Positions 42,001-47,099 of a stretch of DNA of 64,000 bases are shown piece after piece. The notes beneath the pieces are model-generated. The model saw only the letters and a list, made by a program, of their open reading frames with translations. It searched no databases and was not told the origin of the DNA. This stretch comes from Erythrocercus mccallii (Eukaryota > Chordata > Aves > Passeriformes > Dicruridae): the NCBI GenBank assembly GCA_013397435.1, contig VZRG01001309.1:1-64000 (forward strand). Reading direction: 5' to 3'. The position numbers were made by a program, and so were the translations under genes. Each line of letters starts with the position of its first letter. Position 1 is the first letter of the stretch.

Positions 42001-42054
42001 GTGTGCCTTAAATATTTCAAAGAAAGTTGGTCTTTCCACAGGTTTGCAAGCCAT
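8493..42054 (-). CDS. BRCA2: BRCA2, complete coding region (26 coding exons)
   Basis: BRCA2 mediates homologous recombination: it loads RAD51 onto RPA-coated ssDNA and protects stalled forks. The joined exons give 10,146 nt, divisible by three (3,381 aa; human 3,418). Many exons match human lengths exactly (3, 6, 13, 16, 17, 19, 20, 21). Domains in order: PALB2-binding helix with LGPISLNWFEEL, Trp at residue 31; six BRC repeats at about residues 978, 1224, 1530, 1829, 1968 and 2047, all keeping FxxA; LSSILE (LxxIxE, PP2A-B56 docking type) after BRC1; a block in exons 12-13 like the HSF2BP-binding region; FIPPFK (PhePP, DMC1-binding) at about 2389; helical domain, OB1, tower and OB2/OB3 in exons 15-26; KKRK basic patch at about 3245; C-terminal TP-x-RK motif. 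The start at 42054 aligns with the human start. The promoter is a CpG island shared by the divergent ZAR1L side. Confidence 0.97.
10323..10466 (-). CDS. BRCA2: BRCA2 exon 26
   Basis: Acceptor cccttacag, donor TTCG|GTAAGC. It has 48 codons in phase 0/0 (human 49). It encodes NVASFCSDAESKLMNLL, which matches the mammalian CNEAENKLMHIL region, then a variable tail. Confidence 0.93.
10908..11164 (-). CDS. BRCA2: BRCA2 exon 25 (OB3)
   Basis: Acceptor ccttttag, donor AGAG|GTAAAC. It encodes VVYLSDESYNLVAVKIW, then SASNLQWQSE and LSLFSASPKE, all OB3 signatures. 257 nt, phase 1 to 0. Confidence 0.95.
11826..11961 (-). CDS. BRCA2: BRCA2 exon 24
   Basis: Acceptor cgtcag, donor AACAG|GTATGT. It encodes VSQEMLVQIFFPRKALEF and on to EVDLVGVVISVS. 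136 nt, phase 0 to 1. Confidence 0.95.
12049..12215 (-). CDS. BRCA2: BRCA2 exon 23 (OB2/OB3 region)
   Basis: Acceptor gttgcag, donor CTACCA|GTAAGT, the same boundary residue (Pro) as human exon 23. It encodes AVLSIWRPLPDVCSLLKEG and on to TNIQLTATKKTQYLQLP. Confidence 0.96.
12439..12640 (-). CDS. BRCA2: BRCA2 exon 22 (tower base)
   Basis: Acceptor ggttgcag, donor TAAAG|GTTAAT. It encodes GYLSDDQLKALKAYRQLMND through KRDVSAVWRLYVVDY. 202 nt (human 199), phase 0 to 1. Confidence 0.96.
13695..13816 (-). CDS. BRCA2: BRCA2 exon 21 (tower)
   Basis: Acceptor ctcaacag, donor ATGGAG|GTAACT. 122 nt, identical to the human length. It encodes RIVTRQQIHNLQDGAELYEA, part of the tower region. Confidence 0.96.
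14505..16105 (-). mobile_element. CR1 LINE copy, 5'-truncated and decayed, in BRCA2 intron 20
   Basis: About 1.6 kb on the minus strand between BRCA2 exons 20 and 21. Minus-strand fragments read like CR1 ORF2 reverse transcriptase, for example LHLGRSSAMHQYMQGATHLE, LAERALGVLVDKL and INVAKYLKGQCRQDGARLLS. Frames are broken by stops and indels, so it is dead. The 3' UTR tail lies near 14505-14560. Both boundaries are approximate. Confidence 0.88.
16592..16736 (-). CDS. BRCA2: BRCA2 exon 20 (tower)
   Basis: Acceptor tatttcag, donor GAAG|GTGAAG. 145 nt, identical to the human length. It encodes WMEKTSAGSYVFRNSRAEER and on to FAKIQAEYEKHE, the start of the tower helices. Confidence 0.96.
18641..18796 (-). 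CDS. BRCA2: BRCA2 exon 19 (OB1)
   Basis: Acceptor ttgctcag, donor TTCAG|GTATGG. 156 nt, identical to the human length. It encodes ISANSTRCVRWHTKLGFHRD and on to GCIDVVIQRTYPIQ. Confidence 0.97.
19504..19855 (-). CDS. BRCA2: BRCA2 exon 18 (OB1)
   Basis: Acceptor ttttttgtag, donor TTAAAG|GTAAAT. It encodes SAIKKIMERDEAAGKTLVL, then TDGWYGIRALLDPPL and VGQKIIVHGAELVG, the core of OB1, which contacts DSS1. 352 nt (human 355). Confidence 0.97.
20162..20332 (-). CDS. BRCA2: BRCA2 exon 17 (helical domain/OB1)
   Basis: Acceptor gtctgcag, donor ATATAG|GTATGT. 171 nt, identical to the human length. It encodes ALCDTPGVDPNLITEAWVYN through HYRWIVWKLAAMEVSFPHEF. Confidence 0.97.
20680..20867 (-). CDS. 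BRCA2: BRCA2 exon 16 (helical domain)
   Basis: Acceptor tttttcag, donor TTACAG|GTACTG. 188 nt, identical to the human length. It encodes LYTYGVSKQCIQVNSTNAES through GMQLADGGWLIPTDEGKVG. Confidence 0.97.
21454..21644 (-). CDS. BRCA2: BRCA2 exon 15 (helical domain start)
   Basis: Acceptor tttgcag, donor GAAGAG|GTATAT. It encodes NLRCARDLQEMRIKKKCRQN and SQPGSLYVIKTS, the conserved entry into the DNA-binding domain. 191 nt (human 182). Confidence 0.95.
22624..23042 (-). CDS. BRCA2: BRCA2 exon 14 (PhePP motif)
   Basis: Acceptor tttctgtag, donor TTTAG|GTATTT. The motif FIPPFK at 22811-22828 corresponds to the human PhePP motif that binds DMC1; one Val is Ile here. The start, SAKERQEVKNPTLTLP, matches the mammalian TTKERQEIQNP region. 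419 nt (human 428). Confidence 0.95.
23399..23468 (-). CDS. BRCA2: BRCA2 exon 13
   Basis: Acceptor atcttacag, donor TTTTGG|GTGAGA. 70 nt, identical to the human length. It encodes IFKDRRKFMYHVPLKPITCQ, matching the mammalian DRRLFMHHVSLEPITC block. In mammals this exon forms part of the HSF2BP-binding region. Confidence 0.93.
24366..24458 (-). CDS. BRCA2: BRCA2 exon 12
   Basis: Acceptor attctag, donor GATG|GTAATT. It encodes EPPIKRQLLLEFNRTKNSPR and SLKASKSTPDG. 93 nt (human 96). Confidence 0.93.
25646..30448 (-). CDS. BRCA2: BRCA2 exon 11 (BRC-repeat exon)
   Basis: This is the giant exon, 4,803 nt (human 4,932), open throughout, about residues 662-2263. Acceptor cttgtag, donor CACTTG|GTAGGT; both junction phases match human. 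Six BRC repeats keep FxxA (FQTA, FTSA, FHTA, FSTA, FSTA, FSTA) and most keep a downstream LF/FF/MF-type hydrophobic pair. Between BRC1 and BRC2 lies AELSSILEETGSQFEFTQFR, nearly identical to mammals. The positions where human BRC3 and BRC5 sit lack intact repeats. A 24-nt in-frame tandem duplication lies at 28417-28464. Confidence 0.97.
26198..26292 (-). other. BRC repeat 8
   Basis: SAFGFSTASGKQVKVSKDAY then QKAKAVLEES. GFSTASGKQV and VLEE are BRC8 signatures. Confidence 0.92.
26434..26529 (-). other. BRC repeat 7
   Basis: FGFFSTASGKPVQLSEESLR then KARQLFSEME. It closely matches mammalian BRC7 (FSTASGKSVQVSDASL). Confidence 0.92.
26848..26946 (-). other. BRC repeat 6-like
   Basis: QTAFSTAKGKAVSVSESALA then RVRQMFQDCSE. 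FxxA is FSTA. It is assigned as BRC6 from its order before BRC7. It looks closer to consensus than human BRC6, whose core is FRIA. Confidence 0.85.
27749..27843 (-). other. BRC repeat 4
   Basis: LTGFHTASGKKIAIADGFLA then KAEQFFADIDV. GFHTASGKK is the BRC4 signature, the highest-affinity RAD51 site in human BRCA2. Confidence 0.93.
28038..28115 (-). other. Degenerate BRC3-like relic
   Basis: PQTPAGGDISIPDAALDHSL then PLFSVQ keeps the BRC layout (TAxGxxIxI, helix, LF). The FxxA motif is changed to PQTP, so both RAD51-contact residues are Pro. It sits between BRC2 and BRC4 where BRC3 lies in mammals. Confidence 0.65.
28417..28464 (-). repeat. 24-nt in-frame tandem duplication in BRCA2 exon 11
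   Basis: Two adjacent 24-base units differ at two positions and encode ENTSIALK and ENTSIVFK, followed by the start of a third partial unit (EN). The frame is kept. It lies between BRC2 and the BRC3 relic, in the poorly conserved linker. Confidence 0.9.
28667..28765 (-). other. BRC repeat 2
   Basis: FIGFTSAGGKKINISKAALS then RSAELFRDLDD. FxxA is FTSA and the LF pair is present. The GG after SA resembles BRC2-type repeats. Confidence 0.9.
29118..29135 (-). other. LxxIxE docking motif (LSSILE)
   Basis: LSSILE sits in a strongly conserved block between BRC1 and BRC2. It fits the LxxIxE consensus of PP2A-B56 clients. A PP2A-B56 site is established for human BRCA2; that this is the same site is my inference from its position and sequence. 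Confidence 0.7.
29404..29499 (-). other. BRC repeat 1
   Basis: FSGFQTASNKQIKFSEASIA leads into KGRMLFKDIE. FxxA is FQTA and the second RAD51-contact motif is LFKD. TASNK is shared with mammalian BRC1, which fixes its identity. Confidence 0.93.
31303..32487 (-). CDS. BRCA2: BRCA2 exon 10
   Basis: Acceptor actctttag, donor GCAAG|GTATAT. 1,185 nt (human 1,116). Recognisable blocks are SSQWSQLNLSDL and KKFIYRINNTLLYQEE. Much of the rest is divergent, disordered-type sequence, as in mammals. Confidence 0.94.
32488..35258 (-). other. BRCA2 intron 9
   Basis: The longest BRCA2 intron apart from intron 20. It is AT-rich, with no recognisable repeat or ORF with a domain. A short A/T-rich tract surrounds 33320. 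Confidence 0.7.
35259..35373 (-). CDS. BRCA2: BRCA2 exon 9
   Basis: Acceptor gtttacag, donor TTTGG|GTATGC. It encodes ILHNYFSKDDKCPGISDASM through NAEDDIKDL. The phases (0 to 1) and length (115, human 112) fit. The split Glu codon joins to SEVLDGLLGDMDSFEDTFS in exon 10. Confidence 0.9.
36286..36341 (-). CDS. BRCA2: BRCA2 exon 8
   Basis: Acceptor tctaaag, donor GATACA|GTAAGT. It encodes RENDSVSEAKRQDGRADT. 56 nt (human 50), phase 1 to 0. Another AG six bases further in would keep the frame, so the acceptor could shift slightly. Confidence 0.85.
37911..38022 (-). CDS. BRCA2: BRCA2 exon 7
   Basis: Acceptor atttctag, donor ATAATAG|GTATTT. It encodes VRTPKCISESLGAEVDPDMS then WSSSLATPPTLGETVII, strongly conserved with mammals. 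112 nt (human 115). Confidence 0.96.
38121..38161 (-). CDS. BRCA2: BRCA2 exon 6
   Basis: Acceptor ttttttag, donor TCAGAG|GTACAG. 41 nt, identical to the human length. It encodes PYGSLFCTPKLSE (human CGSLFHTPKFVK). Confidence 0.95.
38267..38319 (-). CDS. BRCA2: BRCA2 exon 5
   Basis: Acceptor gttttgcag, donor CGCTG|GTTTGT. It encodes PTILRNTYRTPQRNYIA (human PVVLQCTHVTPQRDK). 53 nt (human 50). Confidence 0.94.
39118..39223 (-). CDS. BRCA2: BRCA2 exon 4
   Basis: Acceptor gtgttctag, donor GCTAG|GTATGC. It encodes RENLISPSNTRRKIDQENEV then FASPPGTFQNCLAA. RRKIDQENEV aligns with mammalian KTKMDQADDV. 106 nt (human 109), with matching phases on both sides. It is among the least conserved exons and easily missed by similarity alone. 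Confidence 0.88.
39224..41130 (-). other. BRCA2 intron 3
   Basis: It holds an A-rich low-complexity tract at 39318-39390 and a 174-codon minus-strand ORF at 40314-40838. That ORF shows no domain and is not needed to join exons 3 and 4 in phase. Confidence 0.65.
39318..39390. repeat. A-rich/(CAAA)n-(CAA)n low-complexity tract
   Basis: Runs of CAAA and CAA units mixed with A stretches. It may be the decayed tail of an older insertion, but no element body was recognised next to it. Confidence 0.8.
41131..41379 (-). CDS. BRCA2: BRCA2 exon 3 (PALB2-binding)
   Basis: Acceptor cttcatag, donor GCAA|GTGAGT. 249 nt, identical to the human length. It encodes LGPISLNWFEELSAEAPPYE, the PALB2-binding helix with Trp31 and Phe32, then FKTPRTKPSTYSQLASTP and LLFKEQ. 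Confidence 0.97.
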
Positions 42055-42091
42055 TTTCTTATCCATTACATTACCGGAACAGTTGAAAAGC
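41988..42091 (-). CDS. BRCA2: BRCA2 exon 2 (start codon exon)
   Basis: Acceptor tcttctcag, donor TCAG|GTACAG. The coding part is 41988-42054, 67 nt as in human. The N terminus is MACKPVERPTFFEIFKAHCS; ERPTFFEIFK is conserved. An in-frame ATG at 42064-42066 could add MDKK. The rest is 5' UTR. Confidence 0.94.
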
Positions 42092-42974
42092 CTGAGAAGA
42101 AATAAGAAAACACTTTGACACACTGCTGTTTGAATGTCTTAGCCCTGCTTTCCTGCATTTTGTGGTGTGCCACAGCCCAGCTTGTTTAGCCTTGACTGTG
42201 ATGTGAGCATTCAAACACCCTAGTGATGAACACAGTGGGAAAACAACAGACAAGAGCATAGGGAATTATACCCGACATAATGAAAACACTCAGCAAAACA
42301 CAGAAGAAAACCAAGAGAGAATGGGCAGAACATTTCTGAAATATTTTAAACACAAATCAAAACCCCATGTTCACTACAACGTGTTAAGATAGAAGATGTA
42401 CTATCACATATATACTCTTAAAACCATCACAACTTACATGTCAAGAATTTGATTCAAAGTTGCTTTCAGGCAGAGTAGACACTGCCAGTTTCATAGTTCT
42501 ATTAAAAAACATGTATAAATAAGCCCATAGTGAGACTTCACCTTTTCACACGTTTATGCCTTCCAGAGTAAAAGCCGTCTCCCACACGATGGCCGTGCTA
42601 CACACGCTGCCTTACCAAAACCATGGGAAAAACAGGCGCTTTAAAATAGAGTACGGGCTGCATTAAGACAGAACACCGAGGAACTTAACACTGCCTCAGA
42701 AGCACATTTTAAAAAGCGCGATTTGACCAGCCCGCGTTGCTTTCCGTGAGGGGAAGCTCCTCCCGAGCAATGACCCGGCAGGGAGCGCGGCCTGTGCACG
42801 CCGCCGGGTCACCGCGGGGTCTCCGGGGACAGGCCCAAACCGCCTTCCCGCACCCGGTGACCGCAGAGCCCCGGCGGGCTGTGAGGAGAGGGAGGGACCC
42901 CCGAGGGGCGGCAGTGACGCCCCCAGGGCACAGCGCAGCCCGGGGCAGGGCCGAGCCGCACGCGGGGCCGTTAC

Positions 42975-43085
42975 CTGCCGGCGGCGCCTCGGGCGGGGCG
43001 GCGGCTGCAGCATCGCCTCACGCCGGGGAGGGGGCGGGCGGGGAAGGCGGCGGGGGATGAGGGGGCAGCGCAGACTCCAAGCCCG
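42975..43085 (-). other. BRCA2 exon 1, non-coding (5' end approximate)
   Basis: A donor CGGCAG|GTAACG ends the exon at 42975, inside the CpG island. A non-coding first exon is the rule for vertebrate BRCA2. The transcription start is inferred from motifs at 43103-43132, not observed. Confidence 0.55.
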
Positions 43086-43102
43086 GCAGTCCCGTTCCAA
43101 GC

Positions 43103-43112
43103 TTGGCGCCAA
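43103..43112. promoter_or_regulatory. E2F-like palindrome
   Basis: TTGGCGCCAA is a perfect 10-base palindrome resembling E2F sites (TTTSSCGC). It lies about 130 bases upstream of the exon 1 donor of BRCA2, an S-phase gene. Confidence 0.45.
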
Positions 43113-43120
43113 CACAGCCC

Positions 43121-43132
43121 CGCGCCTGCGCA
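43121..43132. promoter_or_regulatory. NRF1-like site
   Basis: CGCGCCTGCGCA differs from the NRF1 palindrome GCGCATGCGC core at one base. It lies next to the E2F-like palindrome. Confidence 0.4.
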
Positions 43133-43500
43133 GCCGCGGCATCCGCCGCTCCCGCCCTCCGCCGCAGCCACCTCCCGGCAAGGAGGCGGCGAACCCGCCC
43201 CGCCTCGGCCTGCCCTGCATGGGCCCGGCGTCGCGGGCGGGGAACGCGTGGTGCCCGCCGTAAGGGCTGTCCCCCCATGGCTGACTCCGCACGGTGCAGA
43301 AGGGGAGCGTGCCCTGAGGCCGCCAGCAGCTTCACTGGCGCGTGCAGAGGCGAGGGGATGAAGGAGCCATCCACGGCTGACGGGACCCGCGTTGCCGGGC
43401 AACAGCGGCTGACACCGACCCGCACGGGGAAAGGCTCTGGAAGGCTCCCGGCGCCAGGGCCGTGGGCAAGTGCCACGGCCTGTGCAAGCCTCACCCTCTG

Positions 43501-44955
43501 CTTCTCCGGCTGCTTTGTAGGCCTTGACACATGAAATGGTTGTTGACGTTCCAATAAAGAGAATATTACTATCCTCCACATCCATGTCCACTCCTGCCTT
43601 GTCTCTTGATTAAATTCCTGGCTTTGGCGATGGAACAACTTCAAGATGGGTGGAACACTCTCTCCACCTCCAACTTTGAGTTTACCATCTTCATTTTAGT
43701 GGGATGTCCATCTATTCTTGTGCCATAAAGGAGTTTCTTCCTACCTCTCCACACCAGCCCTTATGTTGCACAGTCTTATCACATCACCTGCCTCCTCATC
43801 TGTCGCTTTCATGAGTTTCTTGTCGTAAAATAATTTTCCACATCCCTCATCCTTTCCAGAAACTTTCACTTCTAACCCTCCAGTGTTCTGGGGAGCTGCA
43901 GTAATTTCTTCCCAAAGCATTTTAGAGAAACTCAAACTGCTGGTTTAAATGATGGCATGTAGTTTCCAATTTGATTTCCATCCCCATTCCCAAAGCACCT
44001 TAAAAACTTACTCTTTTTGCAGCTATACTGCAGTCATTAAGTTTTAACTTGGCCATCTCAATACTCCATTTTTGCTTTGAGTTGATACTGACTGTGCTTT
44101 GAAAACCCAAGCACAATGTGGAGCCCTGAGACACGTTTCTTTTAATTATGATGAGTTTCCTGAGTCTTAACCTCTTTTTGCCCTGTAAAAATGCTGTTTC
44201 TTACTGATTTATCTCAGACACTTGAAAGTGTCAGATACACTATGAATGTTTAAAGACACCATCCCTATCAGGTCTTCTCTAGCCTCTCTCTTGCTGGCCC
44301 ATTGAATTTTATAAAGCAACACATTTCTAAAGATGATGAGTTATACAAAGAAAGGATTTCACATCACAGCAGTTCCAAGGACTTCAAAGGTTCTCCAGTC
44401 TCTAAAGGCTTATATATACAGTTTGGATGATTTAATTACATTATTTTAACTATATTACCTTAAAATTTAACTAAAGTGATGTAATTGTGGAAGAAGGGCT
44501 ATTAGTCTAATATGCACATGCTTTTATTACTTGCTTGTATTACTAACACTTATTTCATTATACAGTTATTAAGCCACTGCTTTCCCTTACTTCAGTTTGT
44601 GTACACAAGTATATTCTATCTTTTCCTAAAGCATTTGAATGAAGAAGTTCCAGGCAGATAATCTTCAAGTAATGGAACAATGGGCATACTCTGACCTTTT
44701 AATACCGGTAAAGACTTCTTTTCACAGATGTAGTTGCCTGAATTCTTTGCTCAGCTCTCCGGGGGACACCCAGTTTATATGGACTTTGTTAGTTTCCTAA
44801 ACTCACTTTTTCTTCTTTAAAGACCACAAGCAGAAGGAACTGGGAGCAAGCAGGCTTCTCCTTGCTATAGAGGTCGTGATTCTCCCAGCTGTGGCCGAAT
44901 GACATCTCTTCATCAGTCTGGCAGTGACTGCCTTCCCTTGCCATCAGCCCCCCCG
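43501..44955. other. BRCA2-ZAR1L intergenic region
   Basis: AT-rich sequence between the BRCA2 CpG island and the ZAR1L promoter. A plus-strand AATAAA lies near 43552. A short minus-strand ORF at 43741-43935 looks protein-like but matches nothing I recognise. No repeat family was identified. Confidence 0.6.
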
Positions 44956-45014
44956 CAGCTGGTCCCACTTTCCCCATCAATTAGGAACCATTAGCTCCCC
45001 AGGTAAGATAAAAG
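44956..45014 (+). promoter_or_regulatory. Probable ZAR1L proximal promoter
   Basis: Three motifs lie just before the ZAR1L start: an E-box CAGCTG at 44956-44961, CAATTA at 44978-44983 (TAATTG on the other strand, a NOBOX-type site), and a TATA-like AGATAAAAG at 45006-45014. The spacing would give a short 5' UTR before the ATG at 45060. E-box and NOBOX sites are typical of oocyte-specific promoters. CAG|GTAAGA at about 45000-45008 also resembles a splice donor, so an upstream 5' exon cannot be excluded. Confidence 0.45.
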
Positions 45015-45059
45015 CAGGTCAGGGGCACACATAGGGCTGACCCTTCAGCGGCGATAATC

Positions 45060-45656
45060 ATGGACAGCTTTGTCTGTTCCCCCTTCAGCACGTACCAGAA
45101 CTTCAGGAGCAGCCCCGCGCTCGGCCGCGGCTGGGACACTGCGGCCAAGCAGCCCAGCTGGAAGCAGAGCAAGAGCGGCGGCATCAACCCCTTCCTCGGG
45201 GGCCCCTTCACGCCGCTGCCCTCCGACTACCTGGACAGCTACCGGCGGGCGCAGCTCCAGGCGCTGCTGTCGCAGGTGGGCCCCGCGCTGGCGCCGCGGC
45301 CGCGCCGGGCCAGCACCAAGGAGGCGGCGGTGCAGGTGAGCCTGCGGGCCGACGCGGCCGTGCAGTGCTCGCTGGGGCCGCGCACGCTGCCGCCCGCCCG
45401 CGCCCTCAGCCCCGCCGCCCTGCGCGCCCCGGGACGCCTCGCCCTCTACTCACCCGCGCCCGACCGCCGCCTCTTCGCGCTGCCCGACGACAAGCCGCTC
45501 CCGGAGACGGCAGCGCCCACCGAGGAGACCCCGACGGCGGACGGCGGTGAGGAGCAGCACGAGGGCCCGGCGGGGGCCGCGCCGCCGCCGCGCCAGGAGC
45601 CGGTGGGGACGCGGCGGGAGGAGACGGCGGCTCCCAGGCAGAGAGCTGCCTTCCAG
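45060..45656 (+). CDS. ZAR1L: ZAR1L exon 1
   Basis: 199 codons from MDSFVCSPFSTYQNF to RAAFQ. The donor is TTCCAG|GTGCGC. It is extremely GC-rich. The start is the first ATG after the TATA-like box, and the N-terminal pattern resembles the ZAR1L N terminus (YQ, then YRRAQLQALLSQ). Confidence 0.93.
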
Positions 45657-46905
45657 GTGCGCCGGGATGGGGCGGGGGGCGAACCCGCAAGCGGGGCGGC
45701 CAGAAATCGCCTCATGAGCGGCACGGTGCTCCCTGTCCTGCCCAGGGCTGGCTCTGTCTCACCTGGAGCAGAAGAGCCGCCAGCCCGTGAAAACCCACAC
45801 GTGCGGATCAAAGCATGGCAGAATGGTTTGGGTTGGAAGGGATCTTGAAGATCGTCTAGTGGCAACCGTGGGTAGGGATGCCACCCACTAGACCATACTG
45901 CTCAGAGCCCTATTCAGTACGGCTTCAAGTATTTCCATATGGCATCCTAGGCAACCTTTTTCAGTGTCACACCATCCTCGGGGAGTAGTAGTGAGGGAGC
46001 TGACTGGGTGTTCTTCTGGTGCTGGAGGATGCTCAGTGAACTCTGTCTCTGCAGTTCTTGGAGCAGAAGTATGGCTATTTTCACTGCAAAGACTGCAAGA
46101 CCAGATGGGAGAGTGCTTACGTGTGGTGCATTTCTGGAAGCAACAAGGTAGTTAACAAGTAATTTATTTTCTCCTGAGACTTGTAAGATGGCATAAAATC
46201 TGACAAATCAGATGTTTTGGCACAAATTTAGGTACCTGTCCAGAACACCTTGAATAAGTCTCCATACTAACAGAACCTTCCTTTTTTCTTCAGGTGTACT
46301 TCAAGCAACTCTGTCGCAAATGCCAAAAGAGTTTCAATCCCTATCGAGTGGAAGCAATCCAGTGCCAGGTAAGTTAACTGTACTCCATTAAGATTGTCCA
46401 ATGTTATCACACACACCAATACTGTTGTTGAATTTGATATTGACTTTATCTGGAAGAAAATTTGATTTCATTGAAATACTAGGAAATGTTATTTGGGAAA
46501 TGTCTTGGGTTAGGGGTCCCATGGATGGCTTACATAAATGGTTTTCATACAGCATTTATGGCTTGCTACATGTATGGTAGGGTTTTGTGCTTCTAGGTGA
46601 GGAAGCTCTTACACCTTAAATCCACAAGGTTTTTACCACGAGAGCTCTTAAGTGTATCAGTCCCAATGTGTTGCTGTGATTAAGGAAAACCAAATGTTAG
46701 TCTAACACTAAGCGCATTATCTTTGATCTACTATTATTAACGTGTCTTTATGTTTCTTAAGATCTGTTCCAAGACTCGTTGTTCTTGCCCTCAGAGGAAG
46801 AGACATATTGATCTGAAGAGACCTCATCGCCAAGAACTCTGTGGGCGTTGCAGAGGCAAAAGGCTGTCCTGTGATAGCACTTACAGCTTCAAATACATTG
46901 TCTGA
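45060..46905 (+). CDS. ZAR1L: ZAR1L (zygote arrest 1-like), complete
   Basis: Germline RNA-binding protein of the ZAR family, which controls maternal mRNA translation and storage. Four coding exons (45060-45656, 46055-46147, 46294-46368, 46762-46905) join in phase 0 to 302 residues. The N-terminal half is low-complexity Pro/Ala/Arg-rich with the ZAR1L-type block STKEAAVQVSL and AAVQCSLGPRTL. The C-terminal third is the ZAR zinc-binding domain: CKDC, WCISGSNK, CRKCQKSFNPYRVEAIQC, CSKTRCSC and CGRCRGKRLSC, ending in YSFKYIV. Its position next to BRCA2 argues for ZAR1L over its paralogue ZAR1. Exon 1 forms a second CpG-rich island. The 3' end has two AATAAA signals. Reading on past the exon 1 donor gives a false 262-codon ORF that runs into a CR1 tail. 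Confidence 0.96.
45817..45975 (-). mobile_element. CR1 3'-end fragment in ZAR1L intron 1
   Basis: Reads like the 3' terminus of CR1 in reverse: an AGAATGGTTTGGGTTGGAAG start, then the AGATCGTCTAGTGGCAACC, CCACTAGACC and TGCTCAGAGCCC blocks common at CR1 ends. It is a strongly 5'-truncated copy. The right boundary is approximate. Confidence 0.8.
46055..46147 (+). CDS. ZAR1L: ZAR1L exon 2 (zinc-binding domain)
   Basis: Acceptor tctctgcag, donor AACAAG|GTAGTT. It encodes FLEQKYGYFHCKDCKTRWES then AYVWCISGSNK. It has 31 codons and is nearly identical to the family consensus. Confidence 0.97.
46294..46368 (+). CDS. ZAR1L: ZAR1L exon 3 (zinc-binding domain)
   Basis: Acceptor ttcttcag, donor TGCCAG|GTAAGT. 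It encodes VYFKQLCRKCQKSFNPYRVE and AIQCQ, 25 codons. Confidence 0.97.
46762..46905 (+). CDS. ZAR1L: ZAR1L exon 4 (zinc-binding domain, stop)
   Basis: Acceptor tttcttaag. It encodes ICSKTRCSCPQRKRHIDLKR then PHRQELCGRCRGKRLSC, ending in TGA at 46903-46905. Confidence 0.97.
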   Translation: MCSKTRCSCPQRKRHIDLKRPHRQELCGRCRGKRLSCDSTYSFKYIV

Positions 46906-47058
46906 TCCATGTGCCCTCTTCTGTTTTGTGCCTTTGCACTTTGTCTGTTGCAATGTTTTGACTTAAGGCTTTTGACCTGGCATTGGATAATGGATGAAGA
47001 CTTTGGTATTATTGTAAAGTATAGTAACTTAAAGTATGTAATTCCACTATATGTATGC

Positions 47059-47078
47059 TGTAAATAAAGTTCAATAAA
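47059..47078 (+). promoter_or_regulatory. ZAR1L poly(A) signals with overlapping Pumilio-type motif
   Basis: AATAAA hexamers at 47063-47068 and 47073-47078, about 160 bases after the stop. TGTAAATA at 47059-47066 fits the Pumilio consensus UGUANAUA and overlaps the first hexamer. Confidence 0.75.
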
Positions 47079-47099
47079 AGTTTGCACTAGTTTGATACC

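Larger units (their letters stand above)
42700..43500. promoter_or_regulatory. CpG-island promoter of BRCA2, possibly bidirectional
   Basis: Very GC- and CpG-rich, in contrast to the AT-rich introns on either side. It holds a palindromic E2F-like TTGGCGCCAA at 43103-43112 and an NRF1-like CGCGCCTGCGCA at 43121-43132. Both fit a cell-cycle housekeeping promoter. In mammals the BRCA2 promoter works in both directions with ZAR1L. Long ORFs here on both strands follow from GC content and show no domain. Confidence 0.8.

Noticed and set aside
43018..43644. Long overlapping ORFs (up to 208 codons) on both strands of the CpG island
   Set aside because: GC-rich sequence has few stop codons. The translations are Arg/Pro/Ala-rich without domains, and the region is the BRCA2 promoter and non-coding exon 1.
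45000..45008. CAG|GTAAGA just before ZAR1L as a splice donor
   Set aside because: It fits the donor consensus but overlaps a TATA-like box and lies only 52-60 bases before the start codon. A promoter is the simpler reading; kept only as an alternative.
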